Assembly (NCBI GenBank): GCA_963576475.1
Contig: OY754979.1
Location: 25,863,034 to 25,927,033, forward strand
Direction: 5' to 3'
Origin: Molanna angustata
Lineage: Eukaryota; Arthropoda; Insecta; Trichoptera; Molannidae
DNA: 64,000 nucleotides
The notes beneath the pieces are model-generated. The model was not told the origin of the DNA. It searched no databases and saw nothing but the letters and a program-made list of their open reading frames with translations. Made by a program: the position numbers and the translations under genes. This document shows positions 60,501 to 64,000 of the stretch, piece after piece; the stretch's first letter is position 1, and each line of letters opens with the position of its first letter.

Positions 60501-61959
60501 TCAGGATCGAATCGGCTTTGTCGATTTGATCGATGGACATGTCAATGGTTTGGTCATTCTTTAAATTTTCTTTGTTCTTGTCAATATTGTGTATCACCAC
60601 CTTGTTTGTTTTGACAGACATAAACTCGGCTATGTAATCGTTGAGCGGAGAATTCTCAATGATATTCAGCGCCAATTTTAAAGCATCGACTTTTGTGACT
60701 GAGGATATTTTTGGTTTTGGTTTCTTGATCGCGTGGTGGACCCCCATGTTAATCTCGCCCAACCTTCTTTTCCGGTTCTTTCGATACGCCTGTCTCTTGT
60801 TCCTGAAGCTGCGTAACTTCACGGCGGGTTTGGGATTGGACGTTGTTTTGGACGATTCCAATGGAAGACTTGTGCTGTGTTTGCTATCGGACTTGGGATA
60901 AAAAGACTTGGGCGATATTCCTTGCTTATTCTGTTCACTGGTACCGAAGAGACTTTGACGCGCCTTGGGTGCTGGCAGACTGGCGTTGAGGCGATTGCCC
61001 CTTTGGTTACTCTCCTCAACCTTACTTCCACTTCTCTCTGTGAATAAAGATTCAAATTGAAAATTAAACACATCATTGATTAAATAAATCATGTCAGTTA
61101 TACTAATTATAATGTTTAATACATATATTATCATGTAACACAATATATGAATAACAAAAATATACATATGAAATTAATTTTATGTCCTATTAAGTGGAAT
61201 TCACTGCCCCTAGATGTCTGCAGTGCTCAAAGAAAGAACACTTTCACTTGAAGGCTGAAAACATCTTTGTTTCATAGAGTAGTACAAAACTGAACTATCG
61301 GTGCTTTTGGAATGAACTAGAATCATTAAACGGCACTTTAAAATTTACTATTAGTTTTTCCAACAACATACCATCATTAAATTTAATCCTGGCTTTAATG
61401 CACTGATGATGTGCTTCACACATTGTCCACCAATAAATATTAAATTACCAACAGAACTAATATGAAGAATATTTATTTTTGAGATTAGGAAGAGTTTTTT
61501 GAAATAAAAGAATGGTTTTGCAAGGGATAATAAAAGTATGTAAGTAAGATGATGCTGAAAATGGAATTCTGCTGATTTGTTCTCTCACAAAATAGCTGAG
61601 CATAGTACTTTTGAGATGAAAAGTTGTTTGTCAAAAGTTGTCCATTTGTTTTTCCTCGAGTTTTTGTGTTACATATGTAAACAGCATTATAATCTCAATA
61701 AATATTTATTACTATTGTTTAGTAAAATGAGGTTCCAGGGTGACTTACTCCACGAGTCAGGTGTCAGTGAGTAATCATCGTCGGAGGAGTCACAATGTAT
61801 CTGGCTCATGATGCCGAGGTCAGAATCACCAAAGCTGGAGGGAGTAGCTGAGTAGGTGTTGGGAGCCGGCGTGGACGGTTGGAAGAGTGCTCGCTTGCGC
61901 TCTGACATGCGAGGAGTGTGGGGAAGTGCTGCCCCCCTGCGAGGGGTTACGAGAGACAT
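51344..61959 (-). CDS. eco: ESCO/Eco1 cohesin N-acetyltransferase, complete nine-exon gene
   Basis: Spliced CDS: 61959-61749, 61037-60207, 59646-59500, 58149-58030, 56924-56794, 56150-56082, 55642-55475, 52988-52864, 51548-51344. These total 2007 nt, 668 residues plus stop; every intron is GT-AG and every junction keeps phase. The family acetylates SMC3 in S phase to establish sister-chromatid cohesion in the nucleus. Residues 1-435 are low-complexity, basic and poorly conserved. The C2H2 finger has C472, C475, H490 and H494, preceded by [15 protein letters not shown]. The acetyltransferase begins GWKREKV at 504 and includes CGISRIW (602-608), the acetyl-CoA loop R614-K-K-G-V-A and a terminal GKLFAEKY. 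Length lies between human ESCO2 (about 601) and ESCO1 (about 840). Oddity: the FSDPTP motif reads FSSPTP. The ATG directly follows an acceptor-like TTTTCAG, so a noncoding 5' exon is expected upstream. The family call is secure; ESCO1 versus ESCO2 orthology is not meaningful in insects. Confidence 0.96.
52479..52665 (+). mobile_element. RTE-like LINE 3' fragment in ESCO intron 8
   Basis: GGTGGTTTGGCCACATAGGA, AGAATGAGTGATGACCG, GTGTATGAGACGATGCATGA and CCAAAATAGGGAAATGGCGT. An internal deletion removes the G-R-P-R-K segment relative to 3728-4045. Confidence 0.8.
52684..52765 (-). mobile_element. SINE family S2 fragment in ESCO intron 8
   Basis: Complement contains GGGTTCGATACC and CAGAGGAGAAATTTATT as in 38838-39055. 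Confidence 0.65.
52864..52988 (-). CDS. eco: ESCO exon 8, residues 560-600
   Basis: TTCCAG acceptor, GTGAGT donor, ends phase 2. Encodes [19 protein letters not shown], the central strand that in other ESCO proteins reads as a [VI]-x-G-C-L-[IV]-A-E pattern. Confidence 0.94.
53299..53477. mobile_element. MITE, CCCCTGAGTCAAA family, copy 2, in ESCO intron 7
   Basis: GCCCCTGAGTCAAATCGAAA ... GGTTTGACTCAGGGGC. Nearly perfect foldback along its whole 179 bp, much less decayed than 37566-37737. Confidence 0.9.
53740..53945 (+). repeat. Sequence shared with the interior of the 57041-57891 element
   Basis: CAACAACATTATTCTT, ATATTCAATTAAAACGA, GTCCGTAGATAATGCAAGTA. The TIRs are absent, so this is a truncated copy. 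Confidence 0.65.
54523..55388 (+). mobile_element. SINE S1 split by a 693-bp insertion
   Basis: tRNA head at 54523-54583 (GGTGGCAGAGCGACTAGAGC, loop TTAGTAA) and body resuming at 55281 (CTCGCCTCAACTGATTTTAT...TGTACTTGTTACAAAGGCAT). Between them lies the solo-LTR-like element 54584-55276. Confidence 0.85.
54584..55276 (+). mobile_element. Probable solo LTR, 693 bp, GTAT target duplication
   Basis: Starts TGTGGCAGGCCACATC and is bracketed by GTAT at 54580-54583 and 55277-55280, the site where the SINE is interrupted. GC-rich for the region; TATTTAAG at 54777 could be a TATA box. The right part has repeats of GGTAACCCCTCTGGTTACC. The end is TTTA rather than the usual CA, so the class (Ty3 or BEL) is open. 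No internal coding region. Confidence 0.65.
55475..55642 (-). CDS. eco: ESCO exon 7: start of acetyltransferase domain, residues 504-559
   Basis: TTTGTAG acceptor, GTAAGG donor, 168 nt, phase 0. Encodes [19 protein letters not shown]..., matching the GWK-x-E-x-V opening strand of the ESCO catalytic domain. A different frame over the same bases is also open but lacks similarity and splice consistency. Confidence 0.93.
56082..56150 (-). CDS. eco: ESCO exon 6: second half of zinc finger, residues 481-503
   Basis: A 69-nt exon in phase 0, GTAG acceptor and GTGAGT donor. Encodes [14 protein letters not shown] with ligands H490 and H494, completing the finger begun in exon 5. The upstream intron ends in a 28-bp minisatellite that comes within about 10 bp of this acceptor. 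Confidence 0.94.
56160..56403 (+). repeat. 28-bp minisatellite at the ESCO exon 6 acceptor
   Basis: About eight copies of AAATCATTTTGTAAATAATG plus GGACAGTG; the last three are degenerate. In the sense of the gene this is the 3' end of intron 5, and the repeat comes within about 10 bp of the GTAG acceptor. Confidence 0.93.
56794..56924 (-). CDS. eco: ESCO exon 5: first half of zinc finger, residues 438-480
   Basis: CCTAG acceptor, GTTTGT donor, ends phase 0. Carries [20 protein letters not shown], the most recognisable ESCO signature, with zinc ligands C472 and C475. Confidence 0.95.
57041..57891. mobile_element. Harbinger-like TIR element, 851 bp, in ESCO intron 4
   Basis: TIRs GGGCCGTATTAGACTAGGTC...GACGTCACCGGTG and complement, about 40 bp with one or two changes. 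TAA at 57038-57040 and 57892-57894. The interior has many GGTGAC/GTCACC motifs, a nested family A fragment (57364-57530) and sequence shared with 53740-53945. No transposase. Confidence 0.88.
58030..58149 (-). CDS. eco: ESCO exon 4, residues 398-436
   Basis: TTTTAG acceptor, GTAAGT donor, 120 nt. Encodes a basic linker with [14 protein letters not shown] at 414-427. A K-x-Y-x-[IL]-F element upstream of the zinc finger recurs in ESCO proteins as I remember them; its role here is not established. Confidence 0.9.
58313..59392. mobile_element. Foldback element with 143-148-bp TIRs in ESCO intron 3
   Basis: Arms 58313-58455 and 59245-59392 (ATGATGTCTATAATTAAAAG...). The interior 58770-59235 (+) is an RTE-like LINE fragment: [53 protein letters not shown], then a frame change and [20 protein letters not shown]. 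Confidence 0.88.
59500..59646 (-). CDS. eco: ESCO exon 3, residues 349-396
   Basis: TTTTCAG acceptor, GTGAAT donor, phase 1 at both ends, 147 nt. Encodes a linker, [17 protein letters not shown] onward, without a recognised domain. Included because the frame joins exons 2 and 4 exactly. Confidence 0.88.
60207..61037 (-). CDS. eco: ESCO exon 2: disordered N-terminal region, residues 71-348
   Basis: Flanked by CACAG acceptor and GTAATA donor, phase 1 to phase 1, 831 nt open throughout. Contains a strongly basic block at 144-162 ([19 protein letters not shown]), likely a nuclear localisation or DNA-binding patch, followed by [10 protein letters not shown] at 171-180. Residues 233-303 hold repeated K-[ST]-[IL]-D motifs (K274, K280, K292, K298 starts), a local duplication in low-complexity sequence. 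Confidence 0.93.
61038..61748 (-). other. ESCO intron 1, no further feature
   Basis: GTAAGT to CACAG, 711 nt. AT-rich, with no transposon boundary recognised. Confidence 0.7.
61749..61959 (-). CDS. eco: ESCO exon 1 (coding): start and N-terminal residues 1-70
   Basis: Starts [17 protein letters not shown] and ends in TGG A before donor GTAAGT (phase 1). Rich in S/P/T, with two TPR-type sites and an acidic [11 protein letters not shown] stretch that would suit CDK and casein-kinase phosphorylation (inference). The ATG is the first in-frame Met and directly abuts TTTTCAG on the minus strand, suggesting the translation start is the first base of an exon. Confidence 0.9.
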
Positions 61960-62209
61960 CTGAAAATAAAATAGATAGTAAACTTTAATGGAATGGATGT
62001 GGAAGCAGAAGTGTAAATACTATAAAAAAAATTAAAAAGCACAATTTTTTACAAATAAATTTTATTATTAAATTGATATTCAAAATTAAATAGTGGTAAG
62101 TAATATTTTATGGCCATTTTTACACCTAAAAATCTGTTCCGAGTGTTTTTCGTATAATAGAAAGATATTAGACTTATATTACACCCACATAACAACGTAT
62201 TATAATGAA

Positions 62210-62430
62210 GTAAAAAAGTATGGTAAACAAACGCATTGCGACAAGTGCCGAAAGCTTGCACCCGGCTCGCTGGCTGGAACACCCTTCGGGCCCGTGCCCC
62301 TCCCCACCCAACATTCGTAAAGTTCCGATCAAATTTCCCTTGTAAAAGTCACAGAAACAAATGTCAAAAAGCATGCAGAACATCCGCATTTGCGGAAGCA
62401 AAAGTCTGTTGCATCACTAACCAAAGATAA
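62210..62430 (-). promoter_or_regulatory. GC-rich segment, possible ESCO promoter or noncoding first exon
   Basis: The ESCO ATG follows an acceptor, so a 5' UTR exon should lie upstream. This is the only GC-rich stretch close by (CCAGCCAGCGAGCCGGGTGC, GGAGGGGCACGGGCCCG on minus). A GTGCAA donor at the end of the GC block is possible but weak. No TATA or initiator was confirmed. Confidence 0.3.
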
Positions 62431-62504
62431 AAGATAGTTATCAAAATATTACAAAAATGAAATGAAAAGTTTGATGTGTCGTTGAAAGTTTAATCAGATT
62501 GTAA

Positions 62505-62720
62505 ATACATACATACATACATACATATACCATCACGCCGTATCCCTACTTGGGGTAGGCAGAGAGGACCGAACGCCAGACACCTCTATCTTGACATACA
62601 TGTTTTGCCTCATTTACATCCATGCATCGCGTCATACATGCTCTCCTATTATTCTGACTTTGTATATTACCATCTTTCAAAATCTCATTTATATGATCAT
62701 GCCAACTCTTTATTTACCAT
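62505..62720 (-). mobile_element. RTE-like LINE 3' end fragment
   Basis: CATACATACATACATACATA tail, then ACCATCACGCCGTATCCCTA, GGGGTAGGCAGAGAGGACCG and complements of the CMRRCMDVNE coding segment. Confidence 0.82.
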
Positions 62721-63092
62721 CTTTCAGATTGTAAATAGTTGTAGATGAAGTAGATGAAGTAAACTTGAGTATTAGGTGACATTTGGGAACTACTTTTCGA
62801 GTCCAGTAACACATCTGGATAATATATCAATAAAATTAGAACCTTTCATTGTTCTCAAAAATAAAATAAAAATTTGATGAGCACTCTTTTAAGGTACAAT
62901 AATGTTCCAACAGCACTCTTTCTTATTTGTTGGCTCTACAAAACAAAGTATTCACCTAATAATTTAAGAATTATTTGATAAATTATAGAAGTAATTTACC
63001 ATAGGGTTTAAAACCCTAAACTCCACGTAAATCAAAGGATAACTTATTTCATTATAGGTTTGTGAAAATTAAAACTACGATCATAGTGATTT

Positions 63093-63271
63093 AGATGGGT
63101 TGATGGCAGAGCAGTTATCGCATTGGGTTAGTAATCCAGTGGTCGCGAGTTCGAATCCTGCCTCGACCAATTTCAATAACCTATAGCACAAGCATTTATG
63201 CTTATTTTAGAGAACGTAGAAAAATGTTTATGTACTTGTTTAACAAGGACATATTCATTTAAAAAAAAATA
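63093..63271 (+). mobile_element. tRNA-derived SINE, family S1, complete
   Basis: Head GATGGGTTGATGGCAGAGCA, loop TTAGTAA (AGT in the anticodon position, tRNA-Thr-like), B box GAGTTCGAATCC, body CACCTATAG-like to GGACATATTCATT and an A-run. Confidence 0.88.
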
Positions 63272-63471
63272 GTAAGCCACTTGTTGGCTCAATCCAATTC
63301 CCTTACAAAATCACTTCTGTGTGATGCAGACAATCTCAATAAAGATGTCTTCTTGAGTTTACATTCTTGAGTAGGTATATAATAGTGATCATTGAAGACC
63401 ATCAAGCATACATGTAATCTATTGGTTCTGGATGCCTCAACCAGTGGAGCATGTAAACAGTAGGTACTCAC

Positions 63472-63540
63472 AAGAAGCCATTTAATTATAGTTTCCAGCA
63501 AATAACTTTCATCGATGGGGTGGTTTTGCACACATACCAA
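63472..63540 (-). CDS. Candidate exon of an unidentified upstream gene
   Basis: Strong acceptor (TTTTTTTTTCTTAG) at 63542-63541 and GTGAGT donor at 63471-63466. The 69 nt between encode LVCVQNHPIDES and YLLETIIKWLL in phase 0. The same frame stays open to 63289 (ASRTNRLHVCLMVF...), so the exon might instead run on. ETIIKWLL followed by S-x-x-x-R-L-x-V-C-L-M-V faintly recalls HEAT repeats of condensin CAP-G, which is a guess. Other exons would be beyond 64000 or between 62 and 63 kb. Confidence 0.35.
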
Positions 63541-63544
63541 CTAA

Positions 63545-64000
63545 GAAAAAAAAACACAAATTTGCGCTCTGTGCACCCAACGTAATATACTCTTGTCGAT
63601 AACTGTATCACTGATTTTCAGAATGTTATGATATCAACTGTGATGGATTTTATTTAAAATGATTGATAACAATCCCTATGGTCATAACGATCAGTTGAGA
63701 AGACTTCATCATACATAGAGTCAATAATAGGGCTCCTAAAGTATGTCAACCTGAGTAATTTTTTATAGGTCCCTAACAAACTACTCTAAAATGAATAGTA
63801 AATTGATGGATGGCACATGTCAGAGCCAGCAGACATGGGGTCGATTTTTTTGTAATAATCGTATACAAACGGCAAATAACACTATTTCTTTGCATTACAA
63901 TAATAACAACATAGAGACCATTTTGATAGACCAACATCTTGAAACTTTTCATGGCGTAATATCCTTATTATAAGAAACTCAAATAAGTTTTTCAATGAAA
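63545..64000. other. Interval at window edge, nothing recognised
   Basis: Short plus-strand frame 63791-63973 without support. Confidence 0.4.

Noticed and set aside
60247..60901. Plus-strand ORFs over ESCO exon 2 and a second minus frame at 60819-61076
   Set aside because: Shadows of the real exon; the spliced ESCO frame accounts for the region.

Overview
The window looks like nuclear DNA of an insect, probably a moth or butterfly. The reasons are its AT-rich base composition, frequent GTAGGTA/TACCTAC runs, non-LTR retrotransposon 3' ends of the GGTTGGAAGAAATTGCC...GGCAATAA type, RTE-like 3' ends ending in GGGGTAGGCAGAGAG, and one intron-rich gene with GT-AG introns. The lepidopteran placement is inferred from these repeat signatures and was not tested. 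Nothing prokaryotic is present: no operons, ribosome binding sites, CRISPR array or phage genes.

The one gene that can be read completely is on the minus strand, 61959 down to 51344. It has nine coding exons that splice cleanly, with every junction GT-AG and in phase, into a 668-residue ESCO/Eco1-type cohesin acetyltransferase. It has a long disordered basic N-terminus, a C2H2 zinc finger split between exons 5 and 6, and a GNAT acetyltransferase domain in exons 7 to 9. Its introns are loaded with transposon debris: a Harbinger-like TIR element, a foldback element carrying a LINE fragment, a solo-LTR-like insertion inside a SINE, a CCCCTGAGTC MITE, and a minisatellite pressed against a splice acceptor. 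Four further short segments look like exons of genes I cannot name: 8363-8506 (-), 34364-34494 (+), 36814-36870 (-, a likely first coding exon) and 63472-63540 (-).

The rest, about 50 kb from 1 to 51 kb, is repeats. From left to right: a CR1/Jockey-like LINE split by a 99-bp-armed palindrome (1.2-2.6 kb); TIR elements and an 8-copy ~156-bp satellite (3.6-7.2 kb); a 5'-truncated LINE with a 24-bp target duplication (11.5-12.8 kb); a 385-bp foldback (13.1 kb); an AT-rich minisatellite (15.4-16.3 kb); three nearly identical ~2,023-bp tandem units each holding a 90-bp-armed palindrome (18.8-24.8 kb); tRNA-derived SINEs and hAT-type MITEs (27-29.3 kb); a minisatellite with 20/26/32-bp units (30.4-31.2 kb); LINE fragments (34.8-35.8 kb); nested inverted and direct repeats around a 415-bp TA array (40.4-43.8 kb); a TTAA-flanked piggyBac-like MITE (44.4 kb); an RTE-like fragment with a YADD motif (48.2-49.3 kb); and an 88-bp minisatellite (49.8-50.7 kb).

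No wholly new gene system was found. The items most worth a second look are the hammerhead-ribozyme-like core at the centre of the first palindrome, the recent 2-kb triplication, the substituted FSDPTP position in the acetyltransferase, the minisatellite at an ESCO splice acceptor, and the unassigned exon candidates.
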